NCBI RefSeq assembly: GCF_001938985.1
Contig: NZ_MKIN01000023.1
Coordinates: 62,001 to 126,000 of the forward strand
Source of the DNA: Gillisella taibaishanensis
GTDB taxonomy: Bacteria > Pseudomonadota > Alphaproteobacteria > Rhizobiales > Rhizobiaceae
Direction of reading: 5' to 3'
Length of the DNA: 64,000 bases
The notes under the pieces are model-generated. The model had not been told where the DNA came from, did not search any database, and saw only the letters and a program-made list of their open reading frames with translations. Positions 26,787 to 35,374 of this stretch are shown here, in pieces. A program made the translations under genes and the position numbers. Positions within the stretch are counted from its first letter, which is position 1, and the number at the start of each line of letters is the position of its first letter.

Positions 26787-28133
26787 ATGCGCATTCGAAA
26801 TGCTTCCCTGCTGATCGTCACCGCCCTGGTCCTGGCCGGGTGCAACGACACATTGGACAGTGTCGGCGATAAAAAGCTGCCGAACAATGTGTCCAACAAG
26901 GTCGAGCAACCCTTGCCGCCCGAAATCCTTGCCTCGATGAAGGCGAAGGGCATGGAGCGCAATTCACCAATAGCCATTCGCATCTTCAAGGAAGAAGGCG
27001 TTTTGGAAATCTGGAAGGCGAAGACGGACGGCCGTTACGACAAAATCGCCGAATATCAGATCTGCGCCTGGTCCGGAAAGCTGGGTCCAAAGGAGAAGGA
27101 AGGCGACCGGCAGGCCCCCGAGGGTTTCTATGCCCTGACGCCGGCCAATCTCAACCCTTCTTCCAAATATTACCTGGCGATCAACACTGGCTTTCCAAAC
27201 AAATACGATGCGGTCAACAACCGCTCCGGTACAAACCTGATGATCCACGGCGCCTGCTCATCGTCAGGTTGCTACTCGATGACCGATGCCCAGATTTTGG
27301 AAATCTACGCCTTCGCGCGCGACGCCTTCCGCGGCGGCCAGCAGACCGTACAATTGCAGGCCTTCCCCTTCCGCATGACCGCCGACAACATGGCACGTCA
27401 TCGCTACAGCCCGCATATGCCTTTCTGGCAAATGCTCAAGGCCGGTTACGACCAGTTCGAAATCACCAAACAACCGCCGCAGGTAGGCGTCTGCGACAAG
27501 AAATATGTCTTCAATCAGCAGGTCGAGGGCGGCAAGGGCCTGAACCCGGCCGGCGCCTGTCCGCCGATGAGCACGCCGCCGCAGCTGGCAGCCACGCTTG
27601 CCTCCTATAACGCGGCATATAACCGCGACTATGCCAAGGCCATGAAAAAATACGAGGACAAGGTCTGGTACGATCCGACCGAGGCCGAACGCAAGGCACT
27701 GGTGGCCAATCTGAAGAAGGGCCATGACCTCGCTTTTGCCCCGACTGGTTCGGCGCTGAAGGCCGGCAAACTGCTAAAACTGTCCGAAGTGACCGATCCC
27801 ACCAACCCGGTCCCCAAAGCTAAAAACATGTCGGAGCCGGTCTCCAGCGCCGAACCGCTGTTCGCATCGCTGGGCAGCACCGCAAAGACCGGGCGCAACG
27901 GCGAGCCAGGTCAGGCTCAGGCCCTAGACCAAGCATCTGGTCAAGGCTCAAATGCAGCAACGGCACCCAATGCCATCGATCCGACCCAGACCGCCACTGT
28001 TGCCCTGCCGGCAACCGGTCCTGTACCGATTGCCAATCCTTTTGCTCCGCCACCACAGGCGAGCATGATGGCCATGGATACACCGTCCGAGCCGGCGGCA
28101 AAGCCCTTCTGGAAATTCTGGGCCGCCCGGTGA
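26787..28133 (+). CDS. L,D-transpeptidase (YafK-like) lipoprotein
   Basis: 448 residues. The N-terminus is a lipoprotein signal with lipobox LAGC (about residues 16-19, LVLAGCND). The YkuD/YafK catalytic region follows, with H154 in MIHGACSSSGCYSM and the nucleophile C162. Such enzymes cross-link peptidoglycan, attach lipoproteins, or act as amidases on the lipoprotein link. About 170 C-terminal residues form a low-complexity, Pro/Ala/Thr-rich tail. ATG 26787 is chosen because it gives a perfect lipoprotein signal; the longer open frame does not. The TusA-like gene starts inside its stop codon (GTGA). Confidence 0.87.
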   Translation: MRIRNASLLIVTALVLAGCNDTLDSVGDKKLPNNVSNKVEQPLPPEILASMKAKGMERNSPIAIRIFKEEGVLEIWKAKTDGRYDKIAEYQICAWSGKLGPKEKEGDRQAPEGFYALTPANLNPSSKYYLAINTGFPNKYDAVNNRSGTNLMIHGACSSSGCYSMTDAQILEIYAFARDAFRGGQQTVQLQAFPFRMTADNMARHRYSPHMPFWQMLKAGYDQFEITKQPPQVGVCDKKYVFNQQVEGGKGLNPAGACPPMSTPPQLAATLASYNAAYNRDYAKAMKKYEDKVWYDPTEAERKALVANLKKGHDLAFAPTGSALKAGKLLKLSEVTDPTNPVPKAKNMSEPVSSAEPLFASLGSTAKTGRNGEPGQAQALDQASGQGSNAATAPNAIDPTQTATVALPATGPVPIANPFAPPPQASMMAMDTPSEPAAKPFWKFWAAR

Positions 28134-28393
28134 AGGCCGAGCCGCTGGAAAGTCCGGATCAGAGCCTGGATCTACGCGGACTGAAATGCCCACTGCCGGT
28201 GCTAAAGACCCAGAAGCGATTGAGCAACATGCCCCCAGGTAGCCGGCTTATCGTTGAGACGACCGATCCGTTGGCGGCCATCGATATCCCGCATTTCTGC
28301 CATGAGAACAGGTACACGCTGATCGCGAGCCAGAAGACGGCGACAGGCCACCGCTTCGTCATTGCCAAGCCTGGCGACGTTCTGGAAGCCTAG
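28130..28393 (+). CDS. TusA-family sulfurtransferase
   Basis: 87 residues. The family motif LDLRGLKCPLPVLK is complete with the active cysteine C20 in CPxP. TusA proteins relay sulphur for tRNA thiolation or molybdenum-cofactor enzymes; FdhD in this window depends on a sulphur donor, but linking the two is inference. The start is GTG at 28130, overlapping the previous stop by four bases (GTGA), so translation is coupled to the L,D-transpeptidase gene. A terminator follows. Confidence 0.87.
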   Translation: MKAEPLESPDQSLDLRGLKCPLPVLKTQKRLSNMPPGSRLIVETTDPLAAIDIPHFCHENRYTLIASQKTATGHRFVIAKPGDVLEA

Positions 28394-28440
28394 AGCATCG
28401 CCCCGAAGATCGGAGTCAGCGCGATGCTCTGGCTTTTTGT
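28392..28440 (+). terminator. Rho-independent terminator after the TusA-like gene
   Basis: AGAGCATCGC (28392-28401) pairs with GCGATGCTCT (28421-28430) in a 10-base stem with a 19-base loop, followed by GGCTTTTTGTTTT. The stem begins in the stop codon of the TusA-like gene. Confidence 0.8.
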
Positions 28441-28446
28441 TTTGGC

Positions 28447-28488
28447 ATCGGATTTATCCGAAAACCGGTACCCAGTTTTCGGTCCGAT
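28447..28488. repeat. Dispersed rhizobial palindromic repeat
   Basis: CCGAAAAC (28458-28465) pairs with GTTTTCGG (28475-28482), and ATCGGA (28447-28452) pairs with TCCGAT (28483-28488). This CCGAAAACCGGTACCCAGTTTTCGG-like core is the palindrome widely found between rhizobial genes. It lies between two convergent genes and may terminate the zinc GTPase message from the other side. Confidence 0.6.
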
Positions 28489-28505
28489 CCTGTCGTTTCC
28501 TCGAT

Positions 28506-29684
28506 TCAGAAGGACAGGCCGGGCACGCTCAGCGGATTGTTTTCCAGTGCCTGACGGTCAGGCCGGTCGATAGCGACCTTGCCGGTGAAGGCGTCGAAGA
28601 GGTCGCGCACATAGGCTTCATCCAACCCGTCAGTGATCATAACCAGCCTGCTGCGGCGGTCGGACGGATCGGGCCAGGCTGCCAGCCGATGCGGCGGATG
28701 AAAGATCGACTGGACACCATGGATAACGACAGGGCGCTCGGGATCGTCCTTCAGCCCAACGATTGCCTTCATCCGCAGCATTTTTTCGCCATGCGCCGAG
28801 CGCAACAAATCGATGAACATATGCAGCGCCGCCGGATCGACCGGTTCATCATGCAGGATCGAAAAGGACCGGATGCTCGCGCCATGCCGGGTCACATCAT
28901 CGTGGTGATGATGGCTATGAGCGTGATCATGGTGGTGATGGCCATCATGGTCGTGGTCGTGGTCGTGCTCCTGGCCATGGTGATCATCATGGTGATGCGC
29001 ATCGGCATGCGCTTCTTCCTGCAGCCAGCGCGCCACATCAGGCAGTTTGGTCGCGGGGTCGTAGAGCCCGTTGTTCAGAATCACGGCCTCGCCGGCATCA
29101 GCCGCTTCGGCGTCGACGATGGGCGCGCGTGGATTGAGGGCAGTGATCCGGCCCTTCAGCGCAGTGATCGCGGTTGGATCGGAAAGGCTGGCTTTGGTCA
29201 GCACTAGCCGGTCGGCCACGGCAACCTGCCGCACGGCCTCGCTATAGCTGTCGAGGGTCGCATTGCCGTTGACCGCGTCGACCACGGTCACCAGACCCTC
29301 CAGCTGGAAGGACTGCGACAGAACAGGGTGGCCAAGCACGGATTGCATGACAGGCGCCGGATCGGCAAGACCGGTGGTCTCGATCACCACGCGTGATAGG
29401 GCCTTGATCCGGCCGGTCTGCAAGGCGTCTACCAGTTCGGCCAGCGTATCGACGAGTTCGCCACGCACCGTGCAGCACAGGCAGCCGTCGGACAGCTGGA
29501 CGATCGAATCGCCCGATGCTTCCACCAGGAGATGATCGATGCCGACTTCACCGAATTCGTTGATGATGACGGCGGCATCACGCATCGCCGGATCTTTCAG
29601 CAACCGGTTGAGCAGCGTCGATTTTCCTGCACCGAGAAAACCGGTCAGGATCGATACGGGAATACGGTCGGCAAGAGCGGCCAT
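28506..29684 (-). CDS. COG0523 (CobW/ZNG1-like) metallochaperone GTPase
   Basis: 392 residues. A G3E GTPase: Walker A GFLGAGKST at 15-23, Walker B and guanine specificity in the middle, and the metal motif C68-L-C70-C71 (DGCLCC). A histidine-rich loop with many HDHD and HHHH groups covers about 225-263, followed by the CobW C-terminal domain (RSFSILHDEPVDP onward). COG0523 proteins deliver zinc or cobalt; the His-rich loop and CxCC favour a zinc role but do not prove it. It has a GAGG site and begins 14 bases after the D,D-carboxypeptidase stop, so both are in one operon. Confidence 0.88.
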   Translation of the reverse strand: MAALADRIPVSILTGFLGAGKSTLLNRLLKDPAMRDAAVIINEFGEVGIDHLLVEASGDSIVQLSDGCLCCTVRGELVDTLAELVDALQTGRIKALSRVVIETTGLADPAPVMQSVLGHPVLSQSFQLEGLVTVVDAVNGNATLDSYSEAVRQVAVADRLVLTKASLSDPTAITALKGRITALNPRAPIVDAEAADAGEAVILNNGLYDPATKLPDVARWLQEEAHADAHHHDDHHGQEHDHDHDHDGHHHHDHAHSHHHHDDVTRHGASIRSFSILHDEPVDPAALHMFIDLLRSAHGEKMLRMKAIVGLKDDPERPVVIHGVQSIFHPPHRLAAWPDPSDRRSRLVMITDGLDEAYVRDLFDAFTGKVAIDRPDRQALENNPLSVPGLSF

Positions 29685-29697
29685 GGCAGAGCCTCGA

Positions 29698-30792
29698 TTA
29701 TAATTGCGGGCGCGGCACAGGGCGCGGAACGTCACCCTTCTGCTGCTTGGCGGTTGCAGGCGGATCTGGCGGCTCGCTGCCTGGGATGATGCCGGCAAAC
29801 ACAGGCACAGGCGGCGCGGTCAGTTCGTGGATATAGGGCGATTGCAGCTTCATGCGGCCGGTTTCGTCCCTCGTCTCGCTGCGCCGCTTATGCGCCTCGG
29901 TGGAACACATCTGCGCCGAGACATCGTTGACTGCGTTCAAGCCGTCGACACTGTCAGGGCCAAGTGCCGAAAGGCGCTGCCCCTGGGCCTCGGGATGATC
30001 GAAATATTTCTGCAAGAGATTGGCGGAAATGTCGGCGCGGGCCGCCAGACTGTCAGCGCCCATCACAATGGAAATCAGCGTCCGACCATTGCGCGTCGCT
30101 GACGTGATCTGGTTGAAACCGGAGGCGCAGATATAGCCGGTCTTCATGCCGTCGGCGCCATCGAACCGGCCGACCAGCATGTTGACATTGGGGTAGATCT
30201 TCTTGCCGGTATCGATCGCTTCGATCTTGAAATAACCGGCATATTCAGGGAATTCCCGGCGAATGGTGACGGCGAGAACCGCAAGATCGCGCGCGGTGGT
30301 ATATTGGCCAGGGGCCGGCAAGCCGTTCGGATTGACGAAATGACTTGATGTCATGCCAAGGCGAGCGGCCTCGGCATTCATCCGGGCAACGAAAGCTGCC
30401 TGGCTACCGCCGACATTTTCGGCCACCGCCATGGCGATGTCATTGGCGGATTTGACCAGCATCATCTTCAAGGCATCATCAAGGGTCATCTTCGCCCCTG
30501 GCTTGAAGAACATCTTGCTGGGCGCCTGGGATGCCGCAAGCGGGGTCAGCGTCACCACGCTATCCAGCCGCACTTCGCCGGCCCTCAGCGCCCGAAATGT
30601 CGTGTAAGCGGTCATCAGCTTGGTCAGCGAGGCCGGATACCATTTCTTGAACGTGTCCTGATGCTCGAGCACCGTCAGCGAATTCACATCCACCACCAGT
30701 ATTGGATTAGCGGCCGCAGCCGAGGGCAGCAGGGCGGCAAGCAAGGCAAAGCGAACGATAGCGCGCCGGATAGGGCTGGACAGCACGGGCAA
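29698..30792 (-). CDS. D-alanyl-D-alanine carboxypeptidase (penicillin-binding protein)
   Basis: 364 residues. It removes the terminal D-Ala from peptidoglycan stem peptides. A signal peptide covers about 1-28 (cleavage after SAAA). The serine-enzyme motifs are S55-L-T-K58, S115-A-N117 and K217-T-G219, in the usual order for DacA/DacF proteins. A proline-rich C-terminal tail of about 100 residues replaces the typical PBP5 domain. The start is TTG at 30792: a good GGAG site lies 6 bases upstream, while the longer frame from 30849 has none. The COG0523 GTPase gene follows in the same operon. Confidence 0.88.
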   Translation of the reverse strand: MPVLSSPIRRAIVRFALLAALLPSAAAANPILVVDVNSLTVLEHQDTFKKWYPASLTKLMTAYTTFRALRAGEVRLDSVVTLTPLAASQAPSKMFFKPGAKMTLDDALKMMLVKSANDIAMAVAENVGGSQAAFVARMNAEAARLGMTSSHFVNPNGLPAPGQYTTARDLAVLAVTIRREFPEYAGYFKIEAIDTGKKIYPNVNMLVGRFDGADGMKTGYICASGFNQITSATRNGRTLISIVMGADSLAARADISANLLQKYFDHPEAQGQRLSALGPDSVDGLNAVNDVSAQMCSTEAHKRRSETRDETGRMKLQSPYIHELTAPPVPVFAGIIPGSEPPDPPATAKQQKGDVPRPVPRPQL

Positions 30793-30962
30793 TGATTTCT
30801 CCTTCCGGAAACTGGACCGGCAGCCCGCAATGTCTCTCGCATCGGGCAACCATATGTCCTATATGTCGAACCAATGACAAAGCCCGTTCGCAACGTCAAT
30901 TGCATCAGGGCGAGAAATGAGCCGGACACGCCCGGTTCAAACGCATGTGATCAGGAAAAACG

Positions 30963-32138
30963 ATGCCCATCTTGAACCGCGCCGCAGAACTGGAAGCCGA
31001 TGTCCGGCAATGGCGCCATCATCTGCACCAGACCCCCGAGATCCTTTATGATGTTCACGAGACGGCAGCCTTTGTCGCAGAAAAATTGCGGGAATTCGGC
31101 GTCGACGAAGTGGTAACAGGCCTCGGTCGTACCGGCGTCGTGGGGCTGATCAAGGGACAGGGCGATGGCAGCCGGGTCATCGGGCTTCGCGCGGACATGG
31201 ATGCCCTGCCGCTCCAGGAAATCACCGGCAAACCCTGGGCCTCCAAGACCGATGGCCGCATGCATGCCTGCGGTCATGACGGCCATACCGCCATGCTGCT
31301 GGGTGCTGCGAAATATCTTGCGGAAACACGCAATTTCAGCGGCTCGATCGCTGTCATCTTCCAGCCCGCTGAAGAAGGCGGTGCCGGCGCACTCGCCATG
31401 GTCGAGGACGGCTTGATGGAGCGCTTCGACATTGCCGAAGTCTATGGCATGCATAATATGCCAGGCATGCCGGTCGGCACGTTCGCGATCCGCAAGGGCG
31501 GGATCATGGCAGCCCCCGACAAGTTCTTCATCACCATTAAAGGCCGGGGCGGCCATGCCGCCGAACCGCACCGGGCCATCGACCCGATTGCGATTGGGGC
31601 CGAAATCGTGACCAATCTGCAGCTGATCGCCGCCCGCAATGTCAACCCGGTACGCTCTCTCGTCGTCTCGGTCACACGGTTCCAGGCCGGAACGACCCAC
31701 AATATCATTCCGGAAACGGCTGAGTTGACCGGCACGGTGCGCACCCATGACGACGAGACCCAGGAGATGGCAGAGCGCCGCATCCGCGAGATCGTCGCCG
31801 GCATTGCCAGCGCCCACGGCGCCGAGGCAGACGTCATCTATGAAAAACCCTGCCCGGTGACATCGAACCATCCGCGCGAAACCGACAACGCGGCCCGCGC
31901 TGCGATGGATATCGTCGGCGAAGCTAATGTGAATGCCGATGTTGACCCATCCATGGCCGGTGAGGATTTCGCGTTCATGCTGAAGGCGCGTCCCGGCGCC
32001 TATATCATGATCGGCAATGGCGCCACCGCCGGCCTGCACAATCCGGCCTACGACTTCAACGACGAAGCGATTGCCTACGGCATATCCTACTGGGTGCGGC
32101 TCGCCGAACAGCGGCTGGCAGATCAATCGACACAATGA
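30963..32138 (+). CDS. M20D family amidohydrolase (hippurate hydrolase-like)
   Basis: 391 residues. It is a metal-dependent hydrolase of N-acyl amino acids or similar amides in the cytoplasm. Metal ligands fit the family: C103 and H105 in MHACGHDGHTAML, E137/E138 in FQPAEEGGAG, the histidine in YGMHNMPG, and a C-terminal histidine in LHNPAYDFND. The dimerisation domain contains GRGGHAAEPH. The natural substrate is unknown. The start has AGGAAA upstream. It lies directly before tRNA-Arg. Confidence 0.9.
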   Translation: MPILNRAAELEADVRQWRHHLHQTPEILYDVHETAAFVAEKLREFGVDEVVTGLGRTGVVGLIKGQGDGSRVIGLRADMDALPLQEITGKPWASKTDGRMHACGHDGHTAMLLGAAKYLAETRNFSGSIAVIFQPAEEGGAGALAMVEDGLMERFDIAEVYGMHNMPGMPVGTFAIRKGGIMAAPDKFFITIKGRGGHAAEPHRAIDPIAIGAEIVTNLQLIAARNVNPVRSLVVSVTRFQAGTTHNIIPETAELTGTVRTHDDETQEMAERRIREIVAGIASAHGAEADVIYEKPCPVTSNHPRETDNAARAAMDIVGEANVNADVDPSMAGEDFAFMLKARPGAYIMIGNGATAGLHNPAYDFNDEAIAYGISYWVRLAEQRLADQSTQ

Positions 32139-32183
32139 AAAAGGCTTGGCTTCACCAGTTGCTTTTTGTATGGAAGGGATAGT

Positions 32184-32260
32184 GGTTCCGTAGCTCAGCA
32201 GGATAGAGCATCAGATTCCTAATCTGAGGGTCACGCGTTCGAATCGCGTCGGAATCACCA
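32184..32260 (+). tRNA. tRNA-Arg (anticodon CCT)
   Basis: 77 bases that fold as a full cloverleaf. Acceptor stem GGTTCCG pairs with CGGAATC, the D-stem is GCTC/GAGC, and the anticodon stem TCAGA/TCTGA encloses loop TTCCTAA with anticodon CCT (reads AGG). The T-arm is ACGCG-TTCGAAT-CGCGT, and CCA is encoded at 32258-32260. A TTTTT run follows at once and probably ends the transcript. Confidence 0.97.
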
Positions 32261-32425
32261 TTTTTAAGCCATCAGCAAAATATTCGCGATTTTGCAGCGG
32301 TGCCGCCATATTTTCACAAGCTTTTTGGAATTAGGAACTATCGTTGAGCGACGGGCGTAATGCGCGCCCCTGCCGAGTTGAAGACATGATGCTTCAGAGC
32401 GGTCGTTGGACGTCGGAGTGGACAG

Positions 32426-33559
32426 GTGAGCGTGAGAACTGTGAAGAACGATAGCGTCGTACCGAGTTCCCCTGTCCCCGTGCGCCGCACAGCCGCCGAG
32501 CGCAATGCGCTGGTTGCACCCACCTCAGCTGCCCGCTGGCTGCTGCTGGCAGTGCTGATGGCAAGTGCCTATTTCTTCTACGGATTCATCGTGCCGATGC
32601 TGGCCGCCATGGTTATCGGCTTTGCCAGCTGGCCAATCTATCGCCGTATCCTGGTCGCTGCCCACGGCAACCGTACGATCGGTGCTACGATTGCCATCAT
32701 TCTCGTCGTTTCCTTCATCGTCATTCCAATTTCCCTGGCTGGCGTCTATGCCGTTGATGAAGTGAAGAGCTGGGGCGTTTGGGCCCTCAAGGCCAATGAA
32801 GTCGGCGCCCCCGTGCCACCATGGCTGATGCAGGTGCCACTGGCCGGCTCCTGGCTCTCGGAGCATTGGGACCAATATGTCGGCCATCCAGGCGCGCTGG
32901 GAGAACTGGTACAGCTAATCAGCGGCGCCAATATCGGCACGATCTATCGCGGTTTGCTCGTCGTCGGCTCTTCAGCCTTTCATAGCATCCTGACACTGCT
33001 ATTCATGCTGATCGCTTTGTTCTTCGTCTATCGCGACGGCGAGCGCATCGTCGAGCAGGTCGATGTGGTCGGAGACCGTATCCTGCCTGGCCGTTGGCAA
33101 AGGGTGTCGCGGCTGGTACCGCTGACCATCAGCTCCACGGTGACCGGCATGAGTATCATTGCCGTCGGTGAAGGCATCGTGCTTGGCTTTGCCTATTGGA
33201 TTGCCGGCGTGCCCTCACCGGTCACGCTCGGCATCATCACCGGTTTCATGGCGCTGATCCCAGGCGGTGCACCGCTCTCCTTTACCCTTGTCTCTATCTA
33301 TCTTGTCGCCAGTGGCTCGATGTTCAGCGGCCTAGGGCTTCTGGCTTGGGGCACGGTCGAGCTTTTCATAGTCGACAAGACGCTGCGGCCGAGGCTGGTG
33401 GGTGGGCCGATCAAGCTACCGTTCCTGCCGACCTTCTTTGGCCTGATTGGCGGCGTGAAGACCATGGGCATGCTCGGCCTGTTCGTCGGCCCAGTGCTGA
33501 TGGCCATTCTGGTGGCGATTTGGCGGGAATGGATCCACGAAGCCAGAGAGCCAAGCTGA
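32426..33559 (+). CDS. AI-2E family transporter
   Basis: 377 residues with seven or eight membrane helices (first near 37-70, last near 325-365). The AI-2E signature is visible: FIVPMLAAMVIGFASWPIYRRI near the N-terminus, and the LGIITGFMALIPGGAPLSF and DKTLRPRLVGGPIKLPFLPTFFGLIGGV segments near the C-terminus. Members export small molecules or work as ion antiporters; the substrate is unknown. The start is GTG at 32426 with GGAG 7 bases upstream. It converges on visR. Confidence 0.88.
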   Translation: MSVRTVKNDSVVPSSPVPVRRTAAERNALVAPTSAARWLLLAVLMASAYFFYGFIVPMLAAMVIGFASWPIYRRILVAAHGNRTIGATIAIILVVSFIVIPISLAGVYAVDEVKSWGVWALKANEVGAPVPPWLMQVPLAGSWLSEHWDQYVGHPGALGELVQLISGANIGTIYRGLLVVGSSAFHSILTLLFMLIALFFVYRDGERIVEQVDVVGDRILPGRWQRVSRLVPLTISSTVTGMSIIAVGEGIVLGFAYWIAGVPSPVTLGIITGFMALIPGGAPLSFTLVSIYLVASGSMFSGLGLLAWGTVELFIVDKTLRPRLVGGPIKLPFLPTFFGLIGGVKTMGMLGLFVGPVLMAILVAIWREWIHEAREPS

Positions 33560-33567
33560 TCGTGTCG

Positions 33568-33590
33568 AGGCAGCCTCTGAGGCTGCCTTA
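33568..33590. terminator. Hairpin between AI-2E gene and visR
   Basis: AGGCAGCCT (33568-33576) pairs with AGGCTGCCT (33580-33588) around CTG. Only two T residues follow, so it is a weak terminator candidate that could serve either convergent gene. Confidence 0.5.
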
Positions 33591-33626
33591 TGCAGCCACA
33601 CAGGTTCGGTGCATGTTGTCGGCGGT

Positions 33627-34379
33627 TCAGTTGATGTAGCCTAGTCGGATAGCCTTGGCGATTGCCTGGATGCGGTTGACCGAATCGAGCTTGATCGTCG
33701 CGGAGCCGAGATAGGCATTGACGGTATGGACCGACAGTCCAAGATTATCAGCGATCTCTTCGCTGATCCTGCCATCACCGGCCAGTTGCAGACAGGCAAT
33801 TTCCCGGTCGCTCAAAGCTTCCGACGGCGCCACCTTGCGCTCGCTCAGCGACAGGATATCCATCATCAGCTTGCAGCTGCGGTTATGCATGTCGATCATC
33901 ACGTCGCTATCGATGTCCTCAGACCCATTTAGCGCAAAAATCACATAGCCATTACCGACAGCTCCGAGCCGAACCGGAAAGGCAACGCCAGCAAAAGGCA
34001 GAGTACCGGGCGGCAGTCGCGTGATGAACGCGCCGAATTCGCTGCTCATGCAGCACACGGCATTGTCCTTGGCATTCCACATCAACGGCAACAAAAGATC
34101 ATCAATGTGGCTTAGCAGCAGGTCGCCGTAGCAGGAGACAAAGGCCTCCGACGAGCTGCCGATCGCGCCATTGGCCGCCCAGCTCTCGCATTCGCATTGC
34201 AGCATGCGCTTGCGCGGCAAGCCGGAACCCGTCACCCGGAACACCGCGAAACTTCGGGCATTGATAGCCTTCTGCATGGCGATCAGCCGAGGAAAGATTT
34301 CGCCCCGGTTGACCGTCAGTCTGGCTTTCAGGTCGGCTGCGGCCGTCCTACCGCTTGACATGTCTGCATTGAAAGCCAT
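33627..34379 (-). CDS. visR: LuxR-type flagellar master regulator VisR
   Basis: 250 residues. The N-terminal part (about 20-180) is an autoinducer-domain-like sensor fold without known ligand. The LuxR-type helix-turn-helix is at about 188-250 (LSDREIACLQLAGDGRISEEIADNLGLSVHTVNAYL). In S. meliloti VisN and VisR form a heterodimer that activates rem and so all flagellar, motility and chemotaxis genes. Gene order visN-visR behind fliF and the che operon is the same here. It starts 10 bases after the visN stop with an AGAGGCGG site. Confidence 0.88.
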   Translation of the reverse strand: MAFNADMSSGRTAAADLKARLTVNRGEIFPRLIAMQKAINARSFAVFRVTGSGLPRKRMLQCECESWAANGAIGSSSEAFVSCYGDLLLSHIDDLLLPLMWNAKDNAVCCMSSEFGAFITRLPPGTLPFAGVAFPVRLGAVGNGYVIFALNGSEDIDSDVMIDMHNRSCKLMMDILSLSERKVAPSEALSDREIACLQLAGDGRISEEIADNLGLSVHTVNAYLGSATIKLDSVNRIQAIAKAIRLGYIN

Positions 34380-34389
34380 CAGCCGCCTC

Positions 34390-35136
34390 TTACACCAAAT
34401 TGTTGCGAACCGCGTAGGCGATCGCCTCGGAGCGGGTTTTCGTCGCCGTCTTGCGCATCACGCTGGTGATGTAGTTGTTGATCGTATTGCGGGAAATACC
34501 GAGGATCGTCGCGATTTCGTCGCTGGTCTTGCCTTCGGCGATCCAGAACAGACATTCGAGTTCGCGCTCAGTCAGTTCGAAATCGCGATCCGCCTTCTGC
34601 GAGCGGCCGGCGGACAAGCTGACGCAATAGGCCGCCAGAAGTCCAACATCGCGCAGTCGATCCGGCGAAATCACGAATCCGTCAGGGAGCAACATGACCA
34701 GCGCCAGGCGCGTGCGCCCGACATTGAACATGACAGAGCAATATTGGCGACTGGCGCCGGATGGCAGTTCAAGCTCTTCGGGCAGAAGCACGAATTTCGC
34801 TTGCAGCAGACCCAGGCATTTTTCCAGCTCGGTCGCCCGCGAGCAGGCGCCGGAGAGCTCCGTGGCAACGCCACGAGCAAGATCGAAGGGCCAATCGGCC
34901 GTTACAACGAAATCGAGTCCGTTTTCTTGGATAAGGTCGTAGCGCGCCAGAAGGTAGTGCGACGCACCGGCATATTCGGTGAGAATATGCATCGCAGTCG
35001 CAAGCTTTCCGGAAGAGGCGGCAGAGGACAATTGCCGGATCATCGCATCGCGCAATCGCGGCCCTTCCGGCCTGCTTGCCGTCTTCAGGCTGCGGATCCC
35101 TTGATAGCCGCCAGGCTCAAGGAGTTCGACACTCAT
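34390..35136 (-). CDS. visN: LuxR-type flagellar master regulator VisN
   Basis: 248 residues. The N-terminal sensor-like domain (about 20-175) begins with LRDAMIRQLSSAASSGKL, and the LuxR helix-turn-helix lies at about 183-248 (LTERELECLFWIAEGKTSDEIATILGISRNTINNYI). It forms the activator pair with VisR at the top of the flagellar hierarchy. Start 35136 is chosen for the AGGGGAG site just upstream; an upstream ATG at 35229 lacks one. VisN is the first gene of the two-gene unit, and its promoter should lie between 35137 and 35310. Confidence 0.87.
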   Translation of the reverse strand: MSVELLEPGGYQGIRSLKTASRPEGPRLRDAMIRQLSSAASSGKLATAMHILTEYAGASHYLLARYDLIQENGLDFVVTADWPFDLARGVATELSGACSRATELEKCLGLLQAKFVLLPEELELPSGASRQYCSVMFNVGRTRLALVMLLPDGFVISPDRLRDVGLLAAYCVSLSAGRSQKADRDFELTERELECLFWIAEGKTSDEIATILGISRNTINNYITSVMRKTATKTRSEAIAYAVRNNLV

Positions 35137-35313
35137 AGGCTCCCCTTTCAAGGGACGAAACGGCCACCTCGCTGTATGCTTGGCCACGGAAGCCGCCCAT
35201 TCCGTGGTTACACTCGTCATCCGGATCACGCCGAATCACCATGAGTTTATTCTATGTAAATATGATCCAAAGGCTACGGGGTTTAGCACGGAAGCTGTGG
35301 CTAATCGGCACCA

Positions 35314-35351
35314 TACAAAAGAAGCTGCGCCGTCCAGGGACGGCGCAGCTT
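35314..35351 (-). terminator. Rho-independent terminator of fliF
   Basis: A perfect 14-base inverted repeat, 35322-35335 with 35338-35351 (AAGCTGCGCCGTCC). On the minus strand it is followed by CTTTTGT. It separates the fliF and visNR transcription units. Confidence 0.85.
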
Positions 35352-35374
35352 GCTTAGGGTTGTAAGGCAATGGA

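Noticed and set aside
30793-30849. Longer N-terminus of the D,D-carboxypeptidase
   Set aside because: The extra codons have no ribosome site and would put a polar stretch before the signal peptide.
32184-32260. Integration at the tRNA-Arg gene
   Set aside because: No second copy of the tRNA 3' end and no integrase of element type is seen nearby.
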